From assembly GCF_003605435.1 (NCBI RefSeq), contig NZ_QXQB01000010.1:1-64000 (forward strand): a stretch of 64,000 bases of DNA. The letters run 5' to 3'. The notes beneath the pieces are model-generated. The model did not search any database. It was not told where the DNA came from and was given only the letters and a program-made list of their open reading frames with translations. Origin of the DNA: Paenibacillus pinisoli. GTDB taxonomy: Bacteria > Bacillota > Bacilli > Paenibacillales > Paenibacillaceae. Of the stretch, positions 42,904 to 51,287 are shown one piece after another; within the stretch, counting starts at the first letter, position 1, and every line of letters begins with the position of its first letter. Position numbers and translations under genes: made by a program.

Positions 42904-45900
42904 TTATTCAACGCCTGCTTCTGCGCCTTCTAGGTTGAGGTTGAGCTTATCGCCAGTTGCCTCATCGTCATCGTCGATTTCTTTCATCTCGATCTCTTCT
43001 TCATTCTCGGTCAGGATCTTCACGTCCATGCCCAAGCTTTGAAGCTCTTTGATCAATACTTTGAACGACTCAGGAACGCCTGGCTCCGGTACGTTCTCGC
43101 CCTTCACGATCGATTCGTACGTCTTCACGCGGCCGACCACGTCGTCGGATTTGACTGTAAGAATCTCTTGGAGCGTGTAGGCTGCGCCATAGGCCTCAAG
43201 CGCCCAAACCTCCATCTCACCGAAGCGCTGTCCGCCGAACTGGGCTTTACCGCCGAGTGGCTGCTGCGTAACGAGCGAGTATGGACCCGTCGAGCGGGCA
43301 TGGATTTTGTCGTCGACCATGTGCGCCAGCTTGATCATGTACATGACGCCGACCGTTACTTCGCGTTCGAAGGACTCGCCTGTGCGTCCGTCATACAGGA
43401 CCGTTTTACCATTGCGCTGCATGCCGGCTTCTTCCATCGTATCGAATACGTCGTTCTCGCGAGCGCCGTCGAATACTGGAGTTGCAGCATGGAGACCCAG
43501 GTGCTTGCACGCCATGCCAAGGTGAACTTCGAGTGCCTGGCCGATGTTCATCCGGGAAGGTACGCCCAGCGGGTTCAGAACGACTTCAACAGGCGTTCCG
43601 TCCGGCAGGAACGGCATATCTTCTTCCGGCATAATGCGGGCGATGACACCCTTGTTGCCGTGACGTCCGGCCATTTTATCGCCTTCGGAGATTTTACGTT
43701 TCTGAGCGATATAAGCACGAACCAATTGATTCACGCCTGGAGGCAGCTCGTCGCCGTTCTCGCGCGTGAATACCTTCACGTCTACGACGATGCCGTCCGT
43801 ACCATGCGGTACGCGCAGCGACGTATCGCGAACCTCGCGAGCCTTCTCGCCGAAGATCGCATGAAGCAATCTCTCTTCAGCCGTAAGCTCTGTAACGCCC
43901 TTAGGCGTTACTTTGCCGACGAGGATATCGCCTGCGCTGATCTCGGCGCCGACGCGGATAATGCCGCGCTCGTCGAGATTGCGGAGCGCTTCTTCGCCCA
44001 CGTTCGGGATATCGCGAGTAATTTCCTCAGGTCCCAGCTTTGTATCGCGGGCTTCGGACTCATATTCTTCAATGTGAATGGAAGTATAGACGTCTTCCTT
44101 CACGAGCTTCTCGCTAAGCAAGATGGCATCCTCGTAGTTGTAACCTTCCCAAGTCATGAAGGCTACGACGACGTTGCGTCCGAGTGCCAATTCGCCCATC
44201 TCTGTGGATGGACCGTCTGCCATGATGTCGCCTTTCTTGATGACATCGCCCTTGCGGACAAGCGGACGTTGGTTAATGCATGTTCCTTGGTTGGAACGCA
44301 TGAATTTGTGCAGCTTGTGCTTGATCAGGTCGCCGGTTACTTGCTTGCCGTCGATCGTCTCAACGCGGCGCAGCCAGATCTCGTTCGCTGACGCGCGTTC
44401 AATAACGCCGTCATACTTGGAGACGATACATACGCCGGAATCCTTAGCTGCCTTATGTTCCATTCCTGTGCCGACGAACGGCGCTTTCGGAATAAGAAGC
44501 GGAACAGCCTGCCGCTGCATGTTCGATCCCATCAGGGCGCGGTTGGAGTCATCATTCTCAAGGAACGGAATGAGCGCTGTCGCAACCGATACGACCTGCT
44601 TAGGCGATACGTCCATGTAGTCAACACGGTCGCTTGGCATGGTTAGGATGTTGTCTGCCTGTTTATTATAACGGACAATGGTCTGAGCTTCGGCGAACTT
44701 GTTCTCCTCCGTCAGCTCCGCATTCGCTTGCGCGATTACGTAGTTGTCCTCTTCATCAGCCGTCAGATAAGCAATCTGCTCGGTTACAACACCTGTCTTC
44801 GGATCGACCCAACGGTATGGCGCCTCAATGAAGCCATATTCGTTAATGCGGGCGAACGTGGACAAGGAGTTGATCAGACCGATGTTCGGTCCCTCTGGCG
44901 TCTCAATTGGACACATACGGCCATAGTGAGAGTGATGGACGTCACGAACTTCGAAGCCCGCGCGCTCACGCGTCAGACCGCCAGGTCCGAGTGCGGATAG
45001 ACGGCGCTTGTGCGTAAGCTCTGCAAGCGGGTTCGTCTGATCCATGAACTGGGACAGCTGGGAAGAACCGAAGAACTCTTTGATCGACGCGATAACCGGA
45101 CGAATGTTGATCAGCGCCTGTGGCGTGATCGCATTCGCGTCCTGAATGGACATCCGCTCGCGTACAACGCGCTCCATACGGGATAGACCGATACGGAACT
45201 GGTTCTGCAGCAATTCGCCGACAGAGCGCAGACGACGGTTGCCCAAGTGGTCAATATCGTCCGTGCTGCCAACGCCGTGCAGCAAGTTGATGAAATAGTT
45301 GATGGACGAAATGATATCCGCAGGCGTAATATGCTTGACGGATTTGTCAATGATGCCGTTGGCAATGACCTTAATCACTTTGTTATCGTCCAGAGGCGAG
45401 AATACACTGATCGCTTGTAGTGGAATACTATCAGCATCCAGCACGCCATTAGCTACATGGTAAGTCTTGAAGCCTACATCCGTCTCAAGCTTCTCGAGAA
45501 TTTCATCCAGAAGACGACGGTCAATCATCTGGCCGGATTCCGCAATGATCTCGCCCGTGGACGGATCAACCAGATTCTCGGCAAGACGCTGATTGAACAG
45601 ACGGTTCTTGATATGCAGCTTCTTGTTTATTTTGTAACGGCCGACATTGGCCAGGTCATATCGTTTCGGGTCAAAGAAACGCGCGACCAAGAGGCTCTTC
45701 GCATTGTCCAAGGTAGGAGGCTCGCCCGGACGAAGGCGCTCGTAGATCTCGATCAGCGCTTTCTCCGTGGAATCTGTGCTATCCTTGTCCAGCGTGTTGC
45801 GAATATACTCGTCATGGCCGAGCAAATCCAAAATTTCTGCGTCTGTGCCGAAGCCTAGTGCACGCAAAAGCACCGTTACCGGAATCTTCCGGGTCCGGTC

Positions 45901-46449
45901 GATACGAACGTAAATAATGTCTTTGGCGTCTGTCTCCAGCTCCAGCCAAGCGCCACGGTTCGGAATAACCGTTGCCGTGTACGTTTTCTTCCCGTTCTTA
46001 TCAACCTTTGTGCTGAAGTACACACTTGGGGAGCGAACCAATTGGCTGACGATAACGCGCTCGGCGCCGTTAATGATAAACGTGCCTGTCTCCGTCATCA
46101 GCGGGAAATCACCCATGAACACTTCTTGTTCCTTAACCTCGCCCGTTTCCTTATTGAACAGACGAACCTTCACGCGCAGCGGTGCCGCATACGTCACGTC
46201 GCGCTCTTTTGATTCATCCACCGAATATTTCGGCTCGCCCAAGCTATAATCGATAAACTCAAGCGATAGATTACCCGTAAAGTCCGAAATCGGCGAGATA
46301 TCTTGGAACAGCTCGATTAGATCGGTCTCCAAGAACTTCTCGTACGATTTTTGTTGGATTTCAATCAGGTTCGGGACTTCCAGCACCTCGTTGATCCGAG
46401 CGTAGCTTCTCCGCGTCCGCCGACCATACTGAACAAGTTGTCCTGCCAA
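42904..46449 (-). CDS. rpoB: RNA polymerase beta subunit
   Basis: About 1181 residues from TTG 46449 (GGGTGAGG just upstream), giving MAGQLVQYGRRTRRSYARIN, which agrees with B. subtilis RpoB; ATG 46467 has no ribosome site. The rifampicin pocket FFGSSQLSQFMDQTNPLAEL...THKRRLSALGPGGL has the sensitive residues (Asp, His, Ser). The C-terminus is acidic, ending LNLEGAEAGVE. 97 nt before rpoC. Confidence 0.98.
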   Translation of the reverse strand: MAGQLVQYGRRTRRSYARINEVLEVPNLIEIQQKSYEKFLETDLIELFQDISPISDFTGNLSLEFIDYSLGEPKYSVDESKERDVTYAAPLRVKVRLFNKETGEVKEQEVFMGDFPLMTETGTFIINGAERVIVSQLVRSPSVYFSTKVDKNGKKTYTATVIPNRGAWLELETDAKDIIYVRIDRTRKIPVTVLLRALGFGTDAEILDLLGHDEYIRNTLDKDSTDSTEKALIEIYERLRPGEPPTLDNAKSLLVARFFDPKRYDLANVGRYKINKKLHIKNRLFNQRLAENLVDPSTGEIIAESGQMIDRRLLDEILEKLETDVGFKTYHVANGVLDADSIPLQAISVFSPLDDNKVIKVIANGIIDKSVKHITPADIISSINYFINLLHGVGSTDDIDHLGNRRLRSVGELLQNQFRIGLSRMERVVRERMSIQDANAITPQALINIRPVIASIKEFFGSSQLSQFMDQTNPLAELTHKRRLSALGPGGLTRERAGFEVRDVHHSHYGRMCPIETPEGPNIGLINSLSTFARINEYGFIEAPYRWVDPKTGVVTEQIAYLTADEEDNYVIAQANAELTEENKFAEAQTIVRYNKQADNILTMPSDRVDYMDVSPKQVVSVATALIPFLENDDSNRALMGSNMQRQAVPLLIPKAPFVGTGMEHKAAKDSGVCIVSKYDGVIERASANEIWLRRVETIDGKQVTGDLIKHKLHKFMRSNQGTCINQRPLVRKGDVIKKGDIMADGPSTEMGELALGRNVVVAFMTWEGYNYEDAILLSEKLVKEDVYTSIHIEEYESEARDTKLGPEEITRDIPNVGEEALRNLDERGIIRVGAEISAGDILVGKVTPKGVTELTAEERLLHAIFGEKAREVRDTSLRVPHGTDGIVVDVKVFTRENGDELPPGVNQLVRAYIAQKRKISEGDKMAGRHGNKGVIARIMPEEDMPFLPDGTPVEVVLNPLGVPSRMNIGQALEVHLGMACKHLGLHAATPVFDGARENDVFDTMEEAGMQRNGKTVLYDGRTGESFEREVTVGVMYMIKLAHMVDDKIHARSTGPYSLVTQQPLGGKAQFGGQRFGEMEVWALEAYGAAYTLQEILTVKSDDVVGRVKTYESIVKGENVPEPGVPESFKVLIKELQSLGMDVKILTENEEEIEMKEIDDDDEATGDKLNLNLEGAEAGVE

Positions 46450-46747
46450 CTTAACCTCACCCCTCATGTCTGTCTCACAGCATCGATACTTTGCTGCGTT
46501 ACCCTAGGCGGCATCACCCGCCTATATAGATAAATAAAGAAAAGCCCTTATCGAATATAGTTCGAAAAAAGAGCATGTTCCGGCAGCTACCATTCGCAGC
46601 GCGGGCGCGACGGTGTCATATCAAGTAATTTTGCCCAAAATGTAAACATTATACGTCAAATGCCATAAAAGTATGCATTCCGCGCTAAAAATTTGCACTT
46701 GACATTTTAGTTGACTAAAGAGATTTCAAGCAATTTTATGCTGACAT
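46450..46747 (-). other. Long untranslated leader of rpoBC
   Basis: About 290 nt between the predicted start of transcription and rpoB. It contains a second TATAAT (46648-46653) with a weak -35, a short inverted repeat TCGAA-TATAG-TTCGA (about 46554-46568), and a boxA-like TGCTCTTTTTTCGAACT. No gene is present. Confidence 0.55.
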
Positions 46748-46777
46748 TTTATAATACTACCATATTCAAAATGTCAA
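46748..46777 (-). promoter_or_regulatory. rpoBC promoter
   Basis: Minus strand -35 TTGACA (46772-46777), 18-bp spacer, -10 TATAAA (46748-46753; or TTATAA with 17 bp). It begins only about 20 bp past the ybxB stop. A 12-bp inverted repeat (ACTTGACATTTT at 46697-46708, AAAATGTCAAGT at 46768-46779) frames it. Confidence 0.7.
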
Positions 46778-46794
46778 GTCAAATCTTTTTTGGG

Positions 46795-47391
46795 CTATTT
46801 TTGCGCTCGCAGTATCCAATAGCCCTTGTCCCGCGTAACTTCTTCCACTTCTCCGAATATCGCCTCAAGCTTATCCATAGCAGATGGAGCGCCTTGCTTC
46901 TTCTGAATAACCACCCACATGCTACCGCCTTCTTGCAGCAGCTCATAGCCTTCTTCAAAGATTCGGTGAACGACCGCTTTGCCCGCCCGAATGGGAGGAT
47001 TGGTCAGAATCACTTGGAATCGTTCGGTCTTGACCGCTTCGAACAGGTCGCTCTGGAGGATCGTTGCATTCGTGATTCCGTTCAGCTTCGCATTTTCCTT
47101 GGCCAGCTCAACGGCTCGTTCATTAATATCGATCATCGTTACATGTCCGGAGCCGACCAGCCTCGCAGCGGTCAATCCGATAGGACCATAGCCGCAGCCT
47201 ACATCAAGCACGCGGTCCCCTTCTTGCAATTCCATCGTCTCAACTAGCACTCTGCTCCCGTAATCGACACCTGTCTTGGAGAATACGCCGGCATCCGTGA
47301 CGAATTTCATCGGATTTCCTCTAAGCGAATCGGCATGGGTCTGCCTGTTATGATTCACCTCTGGTGTCTTGGAGTAATAATGGCCAGACAT
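46795..47391 (-). CDS. ybxB: Class I SAM-dependent methyltransferase YbxB (RsmC-like)
   Basis: 198 residues from ATG 47391 (AAAGGAGG seven nucleotides up); the open frame runs 46 codons further. SAM-binding motif I VLDVGCGYGPIGL, motif II-like VTMIDIN, and the N6/N2-purine-type motif IV LTNPPIRAG, the NPP(F/Y/I) catalytic signature of RsmC-like rRNA guanine methyltransferases. Target in this family in Bacillota is presumed 16S rRNA G. Located between rplL and rpoB as in B. subtilis. Confidence 0.92.
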   Translation of the reverse strand: MSGHYYSKTPEVNHNRQTHADSLRGNPMKFVTDAGVFSKTGVDYGSRVLVETMELQEGDRVLDVGCGYGPIGLTAARLVGSGHVTMIDINERAVELAKENAKLNGITNATILQSDLFEAVKTERFQVILTNPPIRAGKAVVHRIFEEGYELLQEGGSMWVVIQKKQGAPSAMDKLEAIFGEVEEVTRDKGYWILRAQK

Positions 47392-47459
47392 CCTTCCGCC
47401 TCCTTTTACACATAATTCCCTATAAGTTCGAGTTGAACAACCTCTATAACATACAACGA

Positions 47460-47489
47460 ACCCCTTAAAACCATGCGGTTCTAAGGGGT
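47460..47489 (-). terminator. Hairpin between rplL and ybxB
   Basis: ACCCCTTA (47460-47467) and TAAGGGGT (47482-47489), with AAACC/GGTT inside. The minus-strand tail TCGTTGTATG is not T-rich, so this may be a partial terminator that lowers ybxB-rpoBC expression relative to rplL, or an mRNA processing site. Confidence 0.5.
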
Positions 47490-47543
47490 CCCTCAGCAAG
47501 ATTCGCCAATCAGCCAACCATGCTGACATGTTGTGAAGTCAAA

Positions 47544-47906
47544 TTACTTAACTTCAACGGAAGCGCCAGCTTCTTCAAGCTTAGCTTTCACGCTGTTAGC
47601 TTCTTCTTCGCCAACTTTTTCTTTGATTGGCTTAGGAGCGCCGTCAACCAGATCTTTAGCTTCTTTCAGGCCAAGACCAGTGATTTCGCGAACAACTTTG
47701 ATAACGTTGATTTTGGAAGCGCCAGCGCTTGTCAAGATAACGTCGAACTCAGTTTGAGCAGCAGCTTCAGCAGCGCCGCCGCCAGCTACTACTGCAACTG
47801 GAGCTGCAGCTGTTACGCCGAATTCTTCTTCGATTGCTTTAACAAGATCGTTCAGTTCAAGAACAGTCATACCTTTGATTGCTTCCAAGATTTGCTCTTT
47901 AGACAT
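47544..47906 (-). CDS. rplL: 50S ribosomal protein L7/L12
   Basis: 120 residues. N-terminal dimerisation domain (1-30), Ala-rich hinge (APVAVVAGGGAAEAAA), C-terminal factor-binding domain with KINVIKVVREITGLGLKEAKDLV. Present in multiple copies per ribosome, which fits the L10 leader control of this pair. Confidence 0.98.
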   Translation of the reverse strand: MSKEQILEAIKGMTVLELNDLVKAIEEEFGVTAAAPVAVVAGGGAAEAAAQTEFDVILTSAGASKINVIKVVREITGLGLKEAKDLVDGAPKPIKEKVGEEEANSVKAKLEEAGASVEVK

Positions 47907-47997
47907 GGTATATACCTCCGAAAATGGTTTAGTTTTGGGTATTGCAAGTTACGAAGCCGAATCAAGTCCGTCTTCGGTTACATCACGAAAGTGATTA

Positions 47998-48501
47998 TTA
48001 AGCGCCTGCTTCTTGTTTCTCTCCAACCGCTTTAACCGCAAGGGCGAAGTTGCGAACTGGAGCTTGAAGCACGCTGAGGAGCATGGAGAGCAAACCTTCG
48101 CGAGAAGGAAGCTCTGCAAGAGCCTTGATTTGTTCATTATCAACGACTTTGCCTTCAACAACGCCGCCTTTCAATTTCAAAGCGTCGTTCTTCTTAGCGA
48201 AGTCGTTCAGGATTTTAGCTGGAGCAACAGCGTCGTCGCCGCTGAAAGCAATAGCTGTAGGACCTGTCAGAATATCGTTAAGCGCCGTCAATTCTGTACC
48301 TTCAGTAGCGCGGCGAACGAGCGAGTTTTTCAGAACTTGGAAATCAACGCCCGCCTCGCGGAGCTGCTTACGAAGTTCAGTAACTTGCGCAACGTTCAAT
48401 CCGCGATAGTCGGCAATAACCGTGCTGGAGCTCGAAGTCAACTTCGACTGGATCACATTAACCGCTTCTTGTTTCTCTTGGATGATCTTTGCGTTAGCCA
48501 A
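47998..48501 (-). CDS. rplJ: 50S ribosomal protein L10
   Basis: 167 residues from TTG 48501, six nucleotides after GGGAGGTG; earlier in-frame codons lie in the leader RNA and are not translated. STVIADYRGLNVAQVTELRKQLRE and ELPSREGLLSMLLSVLQAP are typical. Base of the L7/L12 stalk and translational repressor of its own mRNA in known systems. Confidence 0.97.
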   Translation of the reverse strand: MANAKIIQEKQEAVNVIQSKLTSSSSTVIADYRGLNVAQVTELRKQLREAGVDFQVLKNSLVRRATEGTELTALNDILTGPTAIAFSGDDAVAPAKILNDFAKKNDALKLKGGVVEGKVVDNEQIKALAELPSREGLLSMLLSVLQAPVRNFALAVKAVGEKQEAGA

Positions 48502-48573
48502 ACTGTACACCTCCCGTAATATTATACATCCCGTGATTGCGACGGATATCCCTTTCCACTGGTGCATGAGAAA

Positions 48574-48702
48574 GGCCTTCGCAGACGATGCGAAGGCCAT
48601 GATGTCGTTGATTGCAAGCCGGCTAAAGCCGGCTGCATCCCATAACGTTTTATCATAACACCTCGGTAGGAAATTAAGCCCTGTGGGCACCTACTGTCTA
48701 CG
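48574..48702 (-). promoter_or_regulatory. L10 ribosomal leader RNA
   Basis: Minus strand contains GTAGACAGTAGGTGCCC ... CTTAATTTCCTACCGAGGTG, the conserved core of the L10 leader bound by L10(L12)4. It is followed by a GCCGGCTTTAGCCGGC hairpin (48618-48633) and an attenuator-like stem GGCCTTCGCATCGTCTGCG-paired region (48574-48598) with TTTCTC after it. Control of rplJL by binding and attenuation is likely. Confidence 0.85.
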
Positions 48703-48740
48703 GTATGCGTATTCGAATGTTAGTAGCGTTTCCTTCCGGA

Positions 48741-49433
48741 TTAACGGAACGATGCAGTCGAGACGCGAGCGCCAGGACCCATAGTCGAGGAAACAGCAAT
48801 GTTTTTCAGGTAAACGCCTTTCGACGAAGCTGGCTTCGCACGAAGAAGAGCGTCGATCAGAGCTTTCAGGTTCTCGTTCAGCTTCTCAGCGTCGAACGAT
48901 ACTTTGCCGATTGGAGCGTGGATTTGACCCGCTTTGTCCAGACGGTACTCGATCTTACCTGCTTTGATTTCTTGAACGGCTTTTGCAACGTCAAACGTTA
49001 CAGTACCTGCTTTCGGGTTAGGCATAAGGCCTTTACCGCCCAGGATACGGCCGAGCTTACCAACTTCAGCCATCATGTCCGGCGTCGCTACGCAGACGTC
49101 GAAATCGAACCAGCCTTGTTGGATTTTGTTGATCATGTCTGCGTCGCCAACATAGTCAGCACCTGCAGCTTCCGCTTCTTTCACTTTTTCGCCTTTTGCG
49201 AAAACGAGAACGCGTTTAGTTTTACCAGTGCCATGCGGAAGTACGACAACGCCGCGTACCGCTTGGTCTTGTTTACGAGGGTCAACGCCCAGGCGAACCG
49301 CTACTTCGACGGATTCGTCGAACTTCGCTGTTGCTGCCTTCTTCACAAGATCAATTGCTTCGGAAGGCTCGTAAGTTGCTTCGCTGTCAATCAGCTTAGC
49401 AGCTTCTACATATTTCTTGCCATGTTTAGCCAT
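48741..49433 (-). CDS. rplA: 50S ribosomal protein L1
   Basis: 230 residues. MAKHGKKYVEAAKLID, VVLPHGTGKTKRVLVF, GRILGGKGLMPNPKAGTV. Mobile stalk that moves with E-site tRNA; represses its own operon in E. coli. A structured 135-nt gap lies just upstream. Confidence 0.98.
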   Translation of the reverse strand: MAKHGKKYVEAAKLIDSEATYEPSEAIDLVKKAATAKFDESVEVAVRLGVDPRKQDQAVRGVVVLPHGTGKTKRVLVFAKGEKVKEAEAAGADYVGDADMINKIQQGWFDFDVCVATPDMMAEVGKLGRILGGKGLMPNPKAGTVTFDVAKAVQEIKAGKIEYRLDKAGQIHAPIGKVSFDAEKLNENLKALIDALLRAKPASSKGVYLKNIAVSSTMGPGARVSTASFR

Positions 49434-49460
49434 TGTAAGTTCCTCCTTCGTGGTTATAAC

Positions 49461-49536
49461 GGCTCATCCTCTTCGGGATGACCCTCCCACCTCGCGAGAT
49501 GCACGATCTCGCCAAGCGCGATGCCAAGCTGGCATC
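49461..49536 (-). promoter_or_regulatory. Three hairpins between rplK and rplA
   Basis: GATGCCA-AGC-TGGCATC (49520-49536), GCGAGAT-GCACG-ATCTCGC (49494-49512) and GGCTCATCC/GGATGACC with one bulge (49461-49483) stand in a row in a 135-nt gap. A regulatory site for L1 on its mRNA is a reasonable guess. Confidence 0.4.
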
Positions 49537-49568
49537 TAACGTGATTCATGTCCCGCCGGACACGCCAA

Positions 49569-49994
49569 TTAGTCGGCGATTGTGATACCCATGCTGCGAG
49601 CAGTGCCCTCAACCATACGCATAGCTGCCTCTACGGAAGCTGCGTTAAGGTCTTGCATCTTGGACTCAGCGATTTCGCGAACTTTATCGCGTTTAACTGT
49701 TGCGACTTTCTTCTTGTTCGGTTCGCCCGAACCCTTCTCGATACCTGCTGCTACGCGGAGCAATACTGCTGCCGGCGGAGTTTTAGTCTCGAATGTGAAG
49801 GAACGGTCTTCGAATACAGTGATCACGACTGGAATAATCAGACCTGCCTGATCCGCAGTACGAGCGTTGAACTCTTTACAGAACGCCATAATGTTAACGC
49901 CTGCTTGACCTAGTGCCGGACCGATTGGTGGCGCTGGGTTTGCTTTACCTGCAGGAACTTGCAGTTTGACCATCTTGATGACCTTTTTTGCCAT
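49569..49994 (-). CDS. rplK: 50S ribosomal protein L11
   Basis: 141 residues. VKLQVPAGKANPAPPIGPALGQ, the proline-rich N-terminal part bound by thiopeptides and needed for RelA activation, and the C-terminal rRNA-binding domain KTPPAAVLLRVAAGI. 60 nt after nusG. Confidence 0.98.
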   Translation of the reverse strand: MAKKVIKMVKLQVPAGKANPAPPIGPALGQAGVNIMAFCKEFNARTADQAGLIIPVVITVFEDRSFTFETKTPPAAVLLRVAAGIEKGSGEPNKKKVATVKRDKVREIAESKMQDLNAASVEAAMRMVEGTARSMGITIAD

Positions 49995-50053
49995 GACTCA
50001 CACCTCCTTGCCTTGATATACAAGCGCATTTGCCTGCTCCGGAAACCGGATTG

Positions 50054-50587
50054 TTATATCTTCTCCACTTGAGTGTAATCCAGCTCAAGCGGGGTTTCCC
50101 GTCCGAACATGTTGACATGTACCTTAAGCTTCGCTTTATCCAGCAGAATTTCTTCTACCGAGCCGACAAAGTCTGCAAAAGGACCTACCTTGACGCGAAC
50201 AGTTTCCTTGAGTTCGAATTCGATCTTCGGCTTCGGCTCTTCCATTCCCATGTGCTTCAGAATTTGTTCCACTTCATCTGGCAACAGAGGGGTCGGTTTG
50301 GAGCCGGATCCTGTCGATCCAACGAATCCCGTTACACCTGGCGTATTCCGAACAACGTACCACGAATCGTCGGTTTGAATCATTTCCACAAGAACGTAGC
50401 CTGGATATACCTTGCGCTGGACGGTCTTCTTCTTCCCGTCCTTCTCCACCACTTCGTCTTCCATTGGGACAAGCACGCGGAAGATCTTGTCTTCCATGCC
50501 CATCGATTCAACCCTGCGCTCCAGATTGGCTTTCACCTTGTTCTCATAGCCAGAGTAAGTATGCACGACATACCATCTTTTTTCCAT
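50054..50587 (-). CDS. nusG: Transcription elongation factor NusG
   Basis: 177 residues from ATG 50587 (AGGTGG 7 nt upstream). N-terminal NGN domain (RWYVVHTYSGYENKVK) and C-terminal KOW domain (VRVKVGPFADFVGSVEEI). In Bacillota NusG also promotes pausing at TTNTTT-type sites. Follows secE by 24 nt, the universal secE-nusG pair. Confidence 0.98.
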   Translation of the reverse strand: MEKRWYVVHTYSGYENKVKANLERRVESMGMEDKIFRVLVPMEDEVVEKDGKKKTVQRKVYPGYVLVEMIQTDDSWYVVRNTPGVTGFVGSTGSGSKPTPLLPDEVEQILKHMGMEEPKPKIEFELKETVRVKVGPFADFVGSVEEILLDKAKLKVHVNMFGRETPLELDYTQVEKI

Positions 50588-50611
50588 CAATAATCCACCT
50601 TTGGTCCCTTC

Positions 50612-50821
50612 TTAGACAATCAGCTGAACCAATTCCGAGATCCCGATGTCAAGAAGCCAGAAGTAAATCGTCACAACTATTACCGTGAATAAAACGACCA
50701 GGGAATAGCTTGTCAACTCTTTACGACTTGGCCAGCGAACCTTCTTCAGCTCCGCCCAGCTGTCGGCAAAAAAACTAAACGTCGTACCAAAGCCCTGCTT
50801 CACCTTCGTCAAAAAAGCCAT
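50612..50821 (-). CDS. secE: Protein translocase subunit SecE
   Basis: 69 residues: amphipathic helix with WAELKKVRWPSRKEL, then one membrane helix. Single-helix Gram-positive form. Clamps SecY, which is encoded at 17.9-19.2 kb. Confidence 0.97.
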   Translation of the reverse strand: MAFLTKVKQGFGTTFSFFADSWAELKKVRWPSRKELTSYSLVVLFTVIVVTIYFWLLDIGISELVQLIV

Positions 50822-50839
50822 TGTTACACCTCCAATGGA

Positions 50840-50989
50840 CTATCGCGTCTCGCGATGAGGAGTCTGCTCGTTACAGAACTTGCAAAACTTCTTCAACTCG
50901 ATGCGGTCGGGGTGATTGCGCTTGTTCTTGGTTGTCGCATAGTTTCTCTGTTTGCAGTTTGTGCATGCCAACGTGATGATTACCCGCAT
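50840..50989 (-). CDS. rpmG: 50S ribosomal protein L33
   Basis: 49 residues from ATG 50989, seven nucleotides after GGGAGGTG. Zinc-type with CTNCKQRNY and CKFCNEQT (two CxxC). Position before secE marks it as the rpmGB-type copy; zinc-free paralogs would be elsewhere. Confidence 0.96.
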   Translation of the reverse strand: MRVIITLACTNCKQRNYATTKNKRNHPDRIELKKFCKFCNEQTPHRETR

Positions 50990-51101
50990 TGAATTACACC
51001 TCCCGAACTGCTTAAAAATACGAATCATTGAAGCTATATAGTAAGTTCATTGATTCCAATCGCCAATACGAAAAAAACCTCGAAATTAGGCCTACCTAAA
51101 C

Positions 51102-51130
51102 ACTTTATCATAAGGCATACCTCGTGTCAA
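51102..51130 (-). promoter_or_regulatory. rpmG-secE-nusG promoter
   Basis: Minus strand -35 TTGACA (51125-51130), 17-bp spacer, -10 TAAAGT (51102-51107). About 110 nt of leader before rpmG. Confidence 0.85.
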
Positions 51131-51225
51131 CGAAAGAAGGGCGCTGTCCGGCTTGCGAATAATTGGCATCTTGATTCGAAATTGATTCTACCAGTATGGT
51201 CGAAACCTTTTCTTTTAAAACCAAT

Positions 51226-51271
51226 GGACTGTCTTCACTGTCTGAAAAACGTCAGACAGAAAAGACAGTCC
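51226..51271 (-). terminator. Terminator of sigH
   Basis: GGACTGTCTT / AAGACAGTCC outer stem with CTGTCTGA / TCAGACAG inner stem, followed on the minus strand by ATTGGTTTTAAAAG. Large hairpin with a modest T-run. Confidence 0.7.
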
Positions 51272-51287
51272 GTTGTCAGATGCGTCG

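Noticed and set aside
46695..46760. Plus-strand promoter TTGACT-17-TTTTAT
   Set aside because: Nothing on the plus strand follows it; the sequence is explained by the dyad at the rpoB promoter.
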